A DNA stretch of 64,000 nucleotides, taken from positions 186,001-250,000 of the forward strand of contig VXAZ01008277.1 of assembly GCA_013399875.1 (NCBI GenBank), written 5' to 3'. Position numbers and translations under genes: made by a program. Shown in pieces: positions 1-22,872 of the stretch (positions are counted from its first letter, which is position 1; each line of letters begins with the position of its first letter). A model generated the notes under the pieces. It did no database searches, was not told the origin of the DNA, and was given only the letters and a program-made list of their open reading frames with translations. This DNA is from Gymnorhina tibicen. Lineage: Eukaryota > Chordata > Aves > Passeriformes > Artamidae.

Positions 1-10532
<10,532 letters not shown>

Positions 10533-12147
10533 AGGAAAAGCAGCTAAACCAATGCAGTAGGAGAACTTTAGATATGCAATAGAGGGCACTTGACATTGTC
10601 TCACTGTGGCAGGCTGGTCCCCAGTGCCCAGCCAGATGCTGTCCTGACCGAGCCCATGGAGAGCCACAATGGGATAGTGGACATACAGTGTTAAGCCAAT
10701 CAGTCCAGTTGGGTTGGGTCATGTTTTCATTACACTTTCTAGCTTTAACTAGGAAGAAGAACTAGAAGGGAATTTTACACCACAGAATATCAACACTGAG
10801 GCAGTGTAACTGTAACAAGAAACCTGGCTGCGGGGGGAGCTTTCCTTATGAAAACCAATCTTGGGATAAGGTCACCAGGATCAGTCCTGGTAGCCAGAAT
10901 AATGTATTGTCATCTCTAGTTGACTAAGTAATGAGATGCAAAATGAGGAATGCAAAGAAAATAGGATTCTCTCATCTTTTTCAATTCAGAGTTTCATCTT
11001 TGCAGTTTTCTATGTATTATTTTGCAATTCCTTTCCACAGAATTACCCCTTCTGGCTAAAAGTCTGTAAATGTATTAATAAGGTAAAGACATCTTTTTAA
11101 TATGGATACTTTTTTAAAAGAAACCCGAAGTGATTCAAGTAATTATTTTTGTTTCTGTCTGAATTTAGAATTCTGGTGCTTTACTTGTCGAGCTGGTCTC
11201 ATATCTGAAAACTGTAAATGATAGGAGGAAAAGGCAGATTCTGAATCTGCACTAAACCTGTGGTCCTATTTGGAAGCAGCACTGGATAGCACATGCAGTT
11301 AGACATGGTCAAGCTGTCACTGAATGGTTGAAAAAAATATTCTTTTGCAGTGTCTTTAAATCCTTAGTATTTGTGATATTTTGAGATATTAACTCTGCTC
11401 ATTATCTGTTTGATCTACCTCCTGCAAACGAAAAAAATCAAAGCACTCCAAGGCTCATTTTTAACTAAATTGTGAAAGCAGGATCTATCCCTAAAGTGAT
11501 TGTTGAAGGAGTGCAAGAGCTGTCCACAGATCAAAGCTTGGGCTACTGTGTTAAAGCACCTGTGACTGCCTCATCCAGAGGTGTTGGTTACATCTGCAGC
11601 ACACTCTGTGTAGGAGTCCCCTCAAAATACACAAATGGCCTTGTAATGCTGTGGGTCTAATTACGCCAGGCAGTTTTGTTCTCACCCCTAAGTCTACGTG
11701 CACAACATGGGAACCAGTTGATCTGAACATCAGTGAAACTGTTGTTTTGGGTTGCTCTGTAAATTTGGCAGGGGGAGTTCAGGTTCCAAGTCAATGTGAA
11801 TTTTGTCACCAATTTTCATGGGTTTGGATTTTCAACCCAAAATGAATCCAGCATACTCACGTTGGACACCTTGGTGAGCTTTGGTGCAAACTGCACGACC
11901 TTCTGCCATGACTGTGAATTTATCTTGGTGTCCCAGACCTCCAAGTGAGACCTGCATGTTCTGTAAATGCATTATTCCCATCAGGATGCTGAAGTCTTGT
12001 AGGTTGGAAGCAGCTCAATGTCAGCAAACCCTTGAGGAGCCCAACAGCTCATGGCAGCAGAGCAAATAAGAGAGACCTGGCACATCTGCTGGTCCCCAAA
12101 AATTCACAAACTTTTCCAAGACCCCACGGCTGTGTCTATCCTAGTGA

Positions 12148-12153
12148 AATAAA
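12148..12153 (+). terminator. Candidate poly(A) signal for ABCG1, proximal
   Basis: This is the first canonical AATAAA found after the ABCG1 stop, about 1.6 kb downstream. The sequence after it has only a weak GT-rich element. Confidence 0.35.
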
Positions 12154-12701
12154 GAGTGCCAGGGCCAGCTCTGTTAGTCCTCAGACAACTGGGGCTAATA
12201 GGAATGGCCCCTGTACTGGCTTTTAAACAGCCCCAACACTGTCTGGAAAAGCTCTGGCTGTGCTGGGCTGCAGCTCTGCCATTTAGCAGGGAAGACAATT
12301 CTTTCCCAGTTTTCCTGGCCTGTGCCCAGGCTCTGTTTGATTTACCAATACAGACACAGACTGTGTGTATCTGTTAAACTCAGGACATTTGAACTAAGCC
12401 TGTGGTCTGGAAGGCTTTAAATCAAGTCCCATATTTTAGGAAGATTAGCTGAACTTTCCCTGAAAATAAGGTTGACCTGTAAAAGAAAAAATCAATCTTT
12501 ACTGTAGAAGAAAAAATCAAATTCCTTGCACAGCCTCTTTGCATAATTTTTGTTGCTGTTTTTTCTCAAAAAGCTTTTGTACAGCTCTGCAGGTTTTCCA
12601 GGCATAATCACAAGCAGGTACGAACCTATATGGCTGTCAGATTTGAGAAATTAAGAATTTGAGCTATTCTAAATAGTACTTGTAGATGTGAACAGTTTTT
12701 A

Positions 12702-12707
12702 AATAAA
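12702..12707 (+). terminator. Candidate poly(A) signal for ABCG1, second
   Basis: AATAAA in an AT-rich context, about 2.2 kb after the stop codon. It is supported only by the hexamer and its location. Confidence 0.35.
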
Positions 12708-14479
12708 GCACAAGCTGAAATCCCTTTGGCACAACGTGCCTTGATTATTTCAAGACTCTCAAAAGTATTTGTGAATATTACAGGCAGTTCAAACATTTTT
12801 TGCAAGCAGACACAAGACTACACTTGTCAAATTACTCTTGGGTTGCTGACTTCTGGTCCAAGCTGAGGTCGAAGAGTGTGACATCCCTGGCATTAAATAC
12901 CTTCAGGGTTCATGTTTTGTGTTTACCAACACCATTTACCAAATACCACCCTGACAATCCCTTGCAGTGTTCCAAATGAGGTAACTTTGCAGGCATTTCA
13001 ACACTGGTACCTTGCAGGATGCTGTTTTCTCCCATCTAGACCAGTTTAGCAGTGTGAGTTCTTTGGATACTGTTTTGTTATCTGTGTCTGTTCCTCTGTT
13101 TTTAGACTTTCTCATGTTATGTTTTCAGCCTGCAGTATGTCCTCCTGTACTGAAAGTTTGTATTGTGTTGTGGTAGCCAAAAATCTGGTCCTCCACGGAT
13201 GTTCCTGAGAAAATTCCTGCTCTGGGATAATTTTTGTCACTTCTTTTTTTGTTAGATATGCTTTTTCCAGCCTTCTGCTGGCAGCATTTAGCTGGAAGTT
13301 ACTATTCTAAGGAACGCCTTCAGACTGTAGTATCCCAGTAAAGAAGTAATTCTCTGGAAACTCAGTGATACACATAGGTGAGATAATAATTTTTTCCCTC
13401 CCTAGCTCACAAATTAACTAATGATCTCTCTTTTGTCACTGCTCTGGGACAGAAGTATTTAAAATCCATCCCAACTATGTTTTCATGTACTGCAAAGATT
13501 TTTAATCTAGTCTCAGGTTGGCTTTTTTTTCTCTTTATTTGGAGATAAATTCTAACAGGCTGGTATAAAACACATTCCCAGGTTAATGGGCTGAGCATGC
13601 ATGTGCTGTTTGTTGAGCAGCACTTTGTGAAGCTCTGGAGGCTTCACTTGGAAGAATAATAAGGCTGGCAAGATTCTAAAGCCTTCAAATCCTCAGTTTT
13701 CAAATCTTCAATTTTAATAGCCGTATATAAAGAGCCGTAAACTTTTTGAAATCAATGCCACTATTACCATTTGAACCACTCACAGTCTGGCTAAAAGTTG
13801 TGTAAGAGGCTAAAGGTTTCTAAAGGTCACTTGAAAGCTGAATGTGATTTTTGTTGGGATTGCAGGAAGACTTTAGTGTCCTGTTGGCCTCCTTGTTATA
13901 TTTTGACTTGCTTTGACATGTTGCTTTGATTAATTTGTGCATTAGTTAAGACTGTAGGTCCTTCATCCTTCTTTCATTGTTTTTCTTCGTGGAAACTTGC
14001 ATATAATCTGAAAAACCCTGAAGGTTGTTAAAAATAACTTGAAGCATCATTATTTACAATGAAATAAAATATTTGGAAAGCTGATTCTACTCACAAGAAA
14101 TTGAGAAGATTCCATTGTTACATTGTAAAGGGAGTAAGAGAAGACTGACTGGTGCTGAAATCCTCTTCAACTCTTGGAATTTAGAGCACAAAGTACCTGC
14201 TTTCATTAAAAGAGAGGGATATGTGCACATGTAACAGGGAGAGCTAGTTATGTAAGTGGGAGATAATGAACTTGAGTCCCAGTACTGGATGTCTCAGGTG
14301 ATTGACAGTCCGATCCACACTTTTGTGTCAAACTCTGTGTTCTCAGCAGAAAGGAATGTTTTATTAAATATTTGTTCCTGCAAGGATGTGTGGTACATAC
14401 TGACCTGTGCCACCCCAGTGATCCTCACAGAGGAGATCTTGCCTGTCCTATTTAAACAGTGCTGGGTGGATTTTTGGAT

Positions 14480-15290
14480 TCTAAGAGTCAGGGGGAAGGC
14501 CAGCAAAGCAGATAACCTGGTGGGAGTCTGTTACAGACCACCCAGCCAGGATGAAGAGGCAGATGAAATATTCCATGGGAAGTCTTGTGATCAATCCCTC
14601 TTGTTCCCGTGGGAGAGTTTAACTTGCCAAATGTCTGCTGGAAATATAACACAGCAGAGAGGAAACAGTCCAAGAGGTTCCTGGGGTGTGTGGGAGGTAA
14701 TTCCTGACACAGTTGGTGAGGGAACCAACCAGGGGTGGTGCCCCACTGGACCTGTTTGGGAACAGAGAAGGCTTGGTGGGTAATGTGATAGATGGAGATC
14801 CTCTTGGGCACAGTGGTCATGAAATGGTGGAGTTTTTGGTTCTTGGGGAGATGGAGGGGTGGCAGCAGAACTGCCACCTTGGACTTCTGGAGGGCAGACT
14901 GTGTTTGGGAGCTGGGTTGGCAGAGTCCCTTGGGAGGCAGCCCTGAAGGGCTGAGAAGTCCAGGAAGGCTGGAGATCCTTAAGAAGGAAATGCTAAAGGC
15001 ACAGCAGAAGCAGACCATCCATCCCTATGTGCCAAAGGATGAGCCAGAGGGGGAGAAAGATGAGCCTGGCTGAGCAGAGAGCTTTGGCTGGAACTCAGGG
15101 AACAAAACAGGGTGTATGACCTTTGGAAGAAGGGGCAGGCAACGCAGCAGGACTACAAGGATGTTGTGAGGTTAGGCAAGGAGAAATTAGAAGGTCCAAA
15201 GCCCATCTAGAACTTAATCTGGCTGTAAAAGTGCTGTAGTGCTGTAAAAGACAATAAAAAATATCTCTGTAAATACAGCACTAAGGAGAG
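14480..15290 (+). mobile_element. Degenerate CR1 LINE ORF2 fragment (endonuclease to start of reverse transcriptase)
   Basis: Translated with frameshifts, the stretch gives the CR1 endonuclease motif VGVCYRPPSQDEEADE, then pieces resembling NREGLVG, HSGHEMVEF, RTATLDF, LKKEMLKAQ, VYDLWKKGQATQQDYKDVVR and KDNKKYLCKY. The order matches CR1 ORF2 between endonuclease and reverse transcriptase. Stops and frame changes show that it is dead. Boundaries are approximate. Confidence 0.88.
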
Positions 15291-17250
15291 TCTCCATCCT
15301 TCATTGGATGCCATCCTTTATTTCCTACCAGAACAACCCCACAGGGTGCAGTTGCTCAGGAATTTGTGTGTGGAGATCCATTTATGAAGCATGATCATGT
15401 GAAAAGCTGTTGGGAACTACAAGTAGGCAGAAAATGACACTGTGTCATGTCCTCTGTGACAGCTTGTGACAGGCTGATTGCTGCGGTGCCACACAGCACT
15501 GGTGAGTGCATAAATTAAGTGCTGAGTGCCACTGGAGTTAATCAGGAGCTCTGCCATTAGTGAACAAGGGCAGTAGCATTTTCAGGGATCAACTCCTACT
15601 GCCCTCCTCTTAACTACTTGTTTCCATAATACACAAAGAGGTTGTTGTGGTGTATCCCACTGAGTGATTTCTATAAACCCACACGTCACTCTGCGTATTA
15701 CATGTCTAAAAGTTTGAGGTTGAGCCTGAAAGCATAGCAAGTTTCATTTTAATTCTGTTTAAAGCTTTTTTTCTGTTTCTGTACATATTTCACATAGAGT
15801 TTCTGAAGGAGTAAGTGTTCCTTGAGCACAAATCTAGCTTCAGTCTTTTTGTTATTTTGAAATCTTAGATGAGTGATAGTTTTATGCAGCTGTCAACTGC
15901 AGAACCTTTCTTTCAGAGACTTAGATTTCTGTTGAGACCTGTTGCCAGCTCAGTAAAACAAAGGGTGACCAGTCAAGGTGTGTCTCCCTTGGCACAAGAC
16001 GTGTCCGTGGGTCAGCCTGCATTCTCTGCACTGGTTATGCCTTCCAGACACATCCAGCTTTTCCTGATCCATTTTTTTTCCTGGGGGCTTCCATGCAGCT
16101 CAGCCCATGCTTGTGTCCCTTTTTTCTGGATATTCAAGGCTGCTGTCCACGTGGGGTGTGAAAATTAGCTGCTTGGGAACAGTGCAGGGTGCAGGATGGT
16201 TAAAGGTGGAGGGGTGACTTTGAGACTTCTTTGAGCTACCAAAAGCCCAGTGTGCTGGATCTCTGGGTGTGCTTTACTCTTTCAAGAAGACAAAAATTCA
16301 AAACCGTCTTTTTAAGCAGATTGCAAGACAACATGTAAGTTTCTGCTTTTAAAGGTTGATGGGGTTTTCTACTTCAGTGGCATCTGTGATGTCTTTTTTT
16401 CTGACCCCATTGTAGCTTATTTTACTGGCCCATTTAGGGTAATCATTATACAAATTCCTTTCTGTCAGTTCCAGAAACCAGCTTTCCTGGCCTCAGTGAT
16501 AATTATACCAACCTTTACAAATGTGAATTATTTGTTGAGCAATTTTTTTTTTAAATGGAAGAAATTCTCTTAAATCATGGCAATAGAAAATTAAATTTGA
16601 GAAGATTACACTGATGTATCTTTAAAAAAGAAGATAACAAGTCCTGCAGTGGAGCCAAGCCTTTACCTGTGTCAGTATGGATTTATCAAATACCTTATCT
16701 GAGTCAGTTGACCTTATTGTGAGATACTGCCCTTGAACCTGTTACTGAATTACTTAACATTCGGTTCTTTTGTTTTTCAAAGCAAGAGTCAATGCAAGGT
16801 ATGATTTTAAATCAGCGTGCTGAAGTGTGCATATTCTGTATATCTAATACGTCATTGTTGTTTCTGTAATGCATTTGCATTACTATGAATCAATTTTATT
16901 CTGCTTCTCTAGAGACTATCGCTGCCTGCACGCTGTGATATATTTGCACTGTTGTAGATATATATATATACATATAATGTAATTATGTTATACAAACCAT
17001 GTCTTTTTCAGGTTGCTTGTTACCTTTGTAGTTTACGCTTCCCGGTACAGTGGACCTGAGTAAAAATGTGGGATGTGGGGCATTCTGATGATATATTACA
17101 GTAATAGAGAAATCTTTGTATATTTCTGTATACTTAATACCTGTAAGAAGAGATTTATATGTGCATTATTTTCCAAACTTAGGGCTTTGTTTTCTGAGAC
17201 TAGAGAACATTTATGATAATGTAACACACATACACACAAAAAGAAAATCA
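15291..17250 (+). other. Non-coding DNA, possibly distal ABCG1 3' UTR
   Basis: No gene was recognised. The last 450 bases are AT-rich, with a short (TA) run near 16959-16970 and an 18-bp hairpin at 16866-16883 spanning a POU octamer ATTTGCAT. They lead into the poly(A) signal at 17251. Confidence 0.5.
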
Positions 17251-17256
17251 AATAAA
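17251..17256 (+). terminator. Candidate distal poly(A) signal
   Basis: AATAAA is followed at a suitable distance by GT-rich sequence (TTTTGTCTCTGTT, then GGAAGGTGTGTTGG), the best poly(A) context on the + strand downstream of ABCG1. It would imply a 6.7-kb ABCG1 3' UTR or the end of another transcript. Confidence 0.45.
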
Positions 17257-17486
17257 GTGTTATTATTTTCAGACAGATGCTTTTGTCTCTGTTCTCACTC
17301 TGAGGGATGTGGAAGGTGTGTTGGTAGTGATGCATTTTCACTGCCTGCTCCTTGATCCTGGCAGCCAGCAAGGACATGGGATTTCCTGTTTCAGATGTAG
17401 ATTGTGGTGGTTTCAGATAACTCCCAGTACGGGTGGGTTACAGAAATATCCAGTAAAAATCCTTAAAAACATCAACTGCAGTCACA

Positions 17487-17536
17487 CCGGGGGTTGGAAC
17501 TAGATGATATTTAAGGTTCCTTCCAACCCAAACAGA
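17487..17536 (+). mobile_element. CR1 LINE 3'-tail fragment
   Basis: It reads GGGGGTTGGAACTAGATGAT then TTCCTTCCAACCCAAAC, a very short CR1 3' end in + orientation. Confidence 0.8.
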
Positions 17537-20500
17537 GCAAGCATCAGGGTGTGCTTCCCTGAGAAACCCTACACAACTGAAGGACTTCCTGAACCAGTGG
17601 AATTAATTACCTTTGTATTTCCATCCAATTTTGGTGTATTTTTCTTCCACAGACTGATCTTCTGTTCATCTTGTCCTTGCTACCTGAAAGTGGCAGCAGA
17701 TGTTCCCTGTGCCTTTTCATTGCAAGAGGCAGGAAAGGATCATTCCCTCTTTGCCTTCTGCTTGGCACGCTGGAATGTGTGAGTTTCTTCCTCCATTCTC
17801 CCCAGCTGAAGAGAAACTCTTTTATCCTGCCAGTCACCCCTGTCCATTCTCCATTTTACCAAACACCTTTCTCCCTCATTCTGCCGCAGCACCTCTGCGA
17901 TGTTCTGCAGCCCTCTGTGCATTTCTGTCACCAGGAAAGCCTTCAGCTGGTTTAGAAAGCCAGTATTTTCATTTCTTGTGCTTCTCCTGAAGATCCACAT
18001 TGGCCAAGAATGACATGCTTACTGTTTCTGCTGGACTGCTGCTTCCTACTGCACTGGCAGGGAAACTCTTGGGCAGAAATCCCAACCTGTGTGAAGCCCC
18101 AAGAACAGTGTCGGTGCCAGGAGGAGGGTTCAGTGCTGGTGTCCTGTGCTTTGGCAAATACTCACTTTGCCTGGGTGGCTTTTCATGCAGCCTTAAGGCT
18201 GTTTCATGGTGTTTGTGTGTTGGACTTAAGACCAAGCCTAGACAATGTCACTGTCCTTGTGCCATCCCTCCTGACCACCACAGCAACAAAATTACCTGCC
18301 TTGCTCACCACAGTTCAAAGAAAACTGCCCTAACTTTTACAAGTATCCACTCATAAATAACATGAGTATGAATTGCCCTAAGGATGCAATAGGATTGCAT
18401 TTTCAAGACAGTTTTCTCATGATGACAGAGATCATACTTTATGTTATGTTTTATAGCCCTGGAAATAATACTAGATTGAAGGAATTACGTTCCCAAAAAC
18501 TAAATGCCTCCCTGTGCCAACTGGTGTCCATAGATCAGGAAGGGAAGAGGAGGAACAGGAGTCTTTCACAGACTGAGTGGCAACATAAATTACTTTAAGC
18601 ATTTTATATGGCAGTTAATGCTATTAAATAAGCCAACCATAAACTTCTCATTAGCAACACTGCAAAAATTAATACACCTCACATGCAATTACCATCCACT
18701 GTGCACTCCAAATGGATTCATAAAATAAAGAGCGTTTGAAAATAAAGGAAACTATATTTTCTAATAGCTATCCATTTAAAACCTGCTTTGGAATGCAGGT
18801 TGGAAGGCATGGGAACCCAAGGAAGTGGGTAGAGTAAGAGAGATGGGCTTGTTGAGCATGGGAGGGTAAAGGGATCTGAGCAGTGCCCAGGTGAGCAGTG
18901 AGCAGGTGCTGTGCTGTCAGCCACCAGCACTGACATCTTCCCTTGGGACAGCCTTCGTGAAGGGCTTGGTGGGAAGTGTTGCCAGCTCCATTTAGGGCAG
19001 AAAAGCTGTCAAGGGCTGGATTAGTCAAACTGACACTAATTGCATCCATTTCTGTTGTTTAGTGCATTATAAGTTTCACAGCCTCATTTGGTTTGGTGTC
19101 GTTTTTTTTTTCTTCTGTGCCTTGTAGATTTTTTCAAGATCTGTGAATTTTATTATGCACTGTTAACTCTGCATGATGGCTTTGCTGGATTCCTGACATA
19201 CCTGTTCCGAGCCTTTGCCTGCACACACACAAGAAGGCTGAGAAAAAAGTCAATGCTATCTCTTTCACAGACAGAAAACATTATCAAAACATGAAGCTGA
19301 TCCATTGTCAGCCTCTGACAGCAAAAACACCCCTCAGAGTTGCACTGTTTCCCCCAGTTATTTCTAGCAGAGTCATTCTCCTGTCCCACTGCCTGTTTTG
19401 CTCTGCTGGGCAGGCGAAATAAAGCTCCACCTGTTCCTAGGACCTTCTTGCTCATCCCCACAGCACCTGTAGAGTCAAATATGAAGTAGATTTTGTGGCT
19501 TCATCAGAGTCTTACAGGTGCTTTTTGTCTTCCTCCTGCGTAAGAATCAGACAGTAACCACAAAGTACTTGATACAGAAACAAAAGTGACAGTAAACTTT
19601 TGATTTTGCTCCGTTTGTTGAAACTCATATTCTGCGTCTTGGTGAAGCATCCCTTAGATGAGGCATATTGCCAAGTCTCAAAAAGGGTAAGAAGCAGGGA
19701 AAAATCTCATTTTGTGGCAGGAAGGAGCTGGATTTTACTTACCAAATTTACTTTTCATGAAGCTTTCTGGGAACGCCACAGACTGGAGTGTCAGTCCACT
19801 CTGGTGGTAAGTCGGACCCCTGGGAACTGCTTAGAATTTCTGCAGCAAGTTCAGCAATTAAGATATTTGGATCAGCAGCAGTGAAATATTTTGATTCAAG
19901 AGTTCCAGATTCTCATTTCAATTCTGGTGGTTTAGGACTGAATCCCTCAAAATTGCTGTTTACTGAAACAACCTTCTGTTATGCTCTGAGACAGAAGCAC
20001 ATGTTGGAGGAAGCCTGTGAGACCTAACTCAGAGACAGATGGGAACAGGACCCTACAAGGGCCTGTCTTTGTCCAGTGGCTTTTCTGAGGGGAATTTCTG
20101 GGTGTCACAGTGGGTGTACAAAGGGAGACCACAAAGCAGAAGAAGTTATCATAGCTAGGTGAATAGAAACACTGGTCTCCAGCAGAAAAATACTTTGCTT
20201 TCTTACCCTGCCCACCTCTGGAAGTGGAAGATATATGAAATGAAATTTCATGAAGTGAAAAACTGAAATTTTACCATTCACTGGCAGGGGAAGGAGCACC
20301 CAAGGACAGCAACCACTGGAACAAAGCTGCATCCTCTTCCACAGCACCTGTGAGCGCTACCCAGCTGGTTCTAGAACATGAGTGCGTTCTGCATTGCAGC
20401 ACAAATATTTCACAGCAAAGTCTGTTTGTCTGTCTGTTTTCATCTAGTACTGAGGACATGTTTGCTGTCCCATTGTGTACCTGGTGGAGTGTGCTGAGAC

Positions 20501-21637
20501 AGGGACCATCCATGCTCTCCAAGGCAGCTGGGCAGCTCACGTTCATACACAAACACTGGCAGCTTTAGAAGAAGGCTCAGATGAGGAAAAAGAAGCCTGC
20601 AGAGTAATAATGGACACTTCTGCTCAAAGAGGACTTTTGTTTCTGGCAGAGTGCTGCTTGGAAAACTCACCTGAGAGCTTCCGAAACGCTCACCTGAACT
20701 TTGCTCCTAAGGAAGATTTAGCAGTCCGCACCTCAGAGCGAGTTTTCCTTTTTGGACTCAGTCTGGCAGTGAGTGCGACCTCTTGGATACTGAATCTGGG
20801 TCCGGAGATCATCATTCTGCCTGGGTTTAACACAGGGAGCCAGGTTTGGTTCTTGTGTTTTATTTTCTGTTCTCCAAGCTGTTTAATGGCATCGTGGTCG
20901 AGTTTTCAAGCTTTACTAAACCAGCAACTCACACAGAGACCTGTGGCAGCGCTGTGTGATTTAGCTGCTCTCGAGAGGAAGATTTCAGTTTCCATATTCT
21001 TTTTCACTTCAGTTTAGCACGTTGTCTGAAATCTTTCTTTTGAACACGAGCTTTGCCAGAGGAGGTGTGTGACACTGTAGCAGGATCCATACCCTTCCCA
21101 GAGTCATTTGGGAACGGCACCTGAAGGAAGTGGCACATTAAAAAAAACACTTTTTTTTGAGGTGTTTGCAGTTAAATCCCTTGTTCACATGGCTACAGGT
21201 TTGTTCTTCGTTGCTAGTACCCATCTGCTCTGAGCTCCTTGTCTGTCCTAGTTTTCTCCCATTACTTCTCTATGTCAGCCAAACACAGCTTTCCTGCATT
21301 GCTTCAAAATGAACAAAATGAACAATTTCAGAGACCTTTTCCTTGGTGACAATTGCTTTAAAAGCCAGTAGAACATCTTCACTCACTGAAGCACCATTGC
21401 AATCATTCTTCAATGTCAAACATGCTCTATTCAGCCCTTATTAGAATCTGGAGCTTTGGTGGCACTCAGCTGCCATGGTTGCAGTTTAGGACTATTGGGT
21501 ATTTGGGATTTTAAACGTCATTCACTGCGTAATGGCCTCATCAGCACAAAGCCTTTCTGTCACAAATTGACACAAATGTGTTCCTGTAGCACGTCTGCTG
21601 ACGAAAATCACATCGCTGGCCTACTTTTTTTCCCCTT
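17537..21637. other. Intergenic DNA between ABCG1 and TFF2
   Basis: I found no gene or trefoil motif. The longest open frame (20475-21017, +, 180 codons) has no recognisable domain or splice context and is not called. Mammals have TFF3 in this interval. Confidence 0.55.
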
Positions 21638-21869
21638 TGTGTTGGTTTAACACAGCCTGGTTTTTGGTGGGGGTGGGAGAAAAGCCGCTCGAAACTTCTA
21701 TGTCCGGCACAGAGCCGATCACTGAAGGCTCTGACGCCGGGCAGCTTACCAGCCCAATTAGACAAGTTGGTAACACCTCTGTGATGACATATTTAAGAAA
21801 GAAAAACCGCGGGAAGTTCTCTTTCTTCTCCTGAGGGGTGGTGAGGGGTGGGGGCCGCCGGGACCGTGT

Positions 21870-22872
21870 GGCCTAAGCCCTCCCGAGGCTGGGACCGCGT
21901 GGCCGGGGCCTTCCTGAGGCCAGGACCAAGTGGCCAGTGCCTTCCCAAGGCCCGGACAGCATCGCCGGGGCCCTCCTGAGGCCTGGACCATGCAGCCAGG
22001 GCCTTCCCGAGGCTGGGAACAAGTGGCCAGTGCCTTCCCAAGGCCCGGACAGCATGGCTGGGGCCCTCCCGAGGCTGGGACCATGCAGCTGGGGCCCTCC
22101 CGAGGCCTGGACCATTCGGCCAGGGCTTTCCCGAGGCTGGGAACAAGTGGCCAGTGCCTTCCCAAGGCCGGGACAGCATGGCTGGGGCCCTCCTGAGGCC
22201 AGGACCGTGCGGCTGGGGCCTTCCCAAGTCCAGGACCACGTGGCCAGTGCCTTCCCAAGGCCGGGACAACATGACCAGAGCCCTCCTGAGGCCAGGACAG
22301 CATGCCCGGGGCCTTCCCGAGGCCGGGACCGTGTGGCCTAAGCCCTCCTGAGGCCAGGACCGTGCGGCCAGGGCATTCCTGAGGCCGGGACCGTGCGTCT
22401 GNNNNNNNNNNNNNNNNNNNNNNNNNNNNNNNNNNNNNNNNNNNNNNNNNNNNNNNNNNNNNNNNNNNNNNNNNNNNNNNNNNNNNNNNNNNNNNNNNNN
22501 NNNNNNNNNNNNNNNNNNNNNNNNNNNNNNNNNNNNNNNNNNNNNNNNNNNNNNNNNNNNNNNNNNNNNNNNNNNNNNNNNNNNNNNNNNNNNNNNNNNN
22601 NNNNNNNNNNNNNNNNNNNNNNNNNNNNNNNNNNNNNNNNNNNNNNNNNNNNNNNNNNNNNNNNNNNNNNNNNNNNNNNNNNNNNNNNNNNNNNNNNNNN
22701 NNNNNNNNNNNNNNNNNNNNNNNNNNNNNNNNNNNNNNNNNNNNNNNNNNNNNNNNNNNNNNNNNNNNNNNNNNNNNNNNNNNNNNNNNNNNNNNNNNNN
22801 NNNNNNNNNNNNNNNNNNNNNNNNNNNNNNNNNNNNNNNNNNNNNNNNNNNNNNNGCCCTCCTGAGGCCGGA
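21870..22872. repeat. 31-bp GC-rich minisatellite inside the LTR
   Basis: Seventeen complete 31-bp units run from 21870 to 22396, consensus like GGCCAGGGCCTTCCCGAGGC followed by TGGGACC and a variable end. The 18th enters the N gap and unit-like sequence reappears at 22856. Near-identical unit types recur every three or four units, so there is higher-order structure. Open frames on both strands here are by-products of the repeat. Confidence 0.95.
22402..22855. other. Assembly gap inside the minisatellite
   Basis: There are 454 Ns, flanked on both sides by 31-bp repeat units. The array length is therefore unknown. Confidence 0.99.

Larger units (their letters stand above)
10533..14459 (+). 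other. ABCG1 3' UTR and downstream DNA
   Basis: There is no open coding signal. The early part must be ABCG1 3' UTR. AATAAA occurs at 12148-12153 and 12702-12707. The real mRNA end cannot be decided from sequence alone. Confidence 0.6.

Noticed and set aside
14256..14783. 175-codon + strand frame as a host gene
   Set aside because: It contains the CR1 endonuclease motif GVCYRPPSQDEEADE and continues into other CR1 pieces, so it is LINE-derived.
18010..18333. DCCF motif in a + strand frame, reminiscent of a trefoil GCCF
   Set aside because: The other trefoil cysteines, NCG.PGI and VPWC, are missing, so it is not a trefoil remnant.
20475..21017. 180-codon open frame on the + strand
   Set aside because: No recognisable domain, no promoter or splice context, and ordinary composition; a chance open frame in intergenic DNA is more likely.
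21758..22341. Proline/glycine-rich open frames on both strands
   Set aside because: They are translations of the GC-rich 31-bp minisatellite, which lacks stop codons in several frames.
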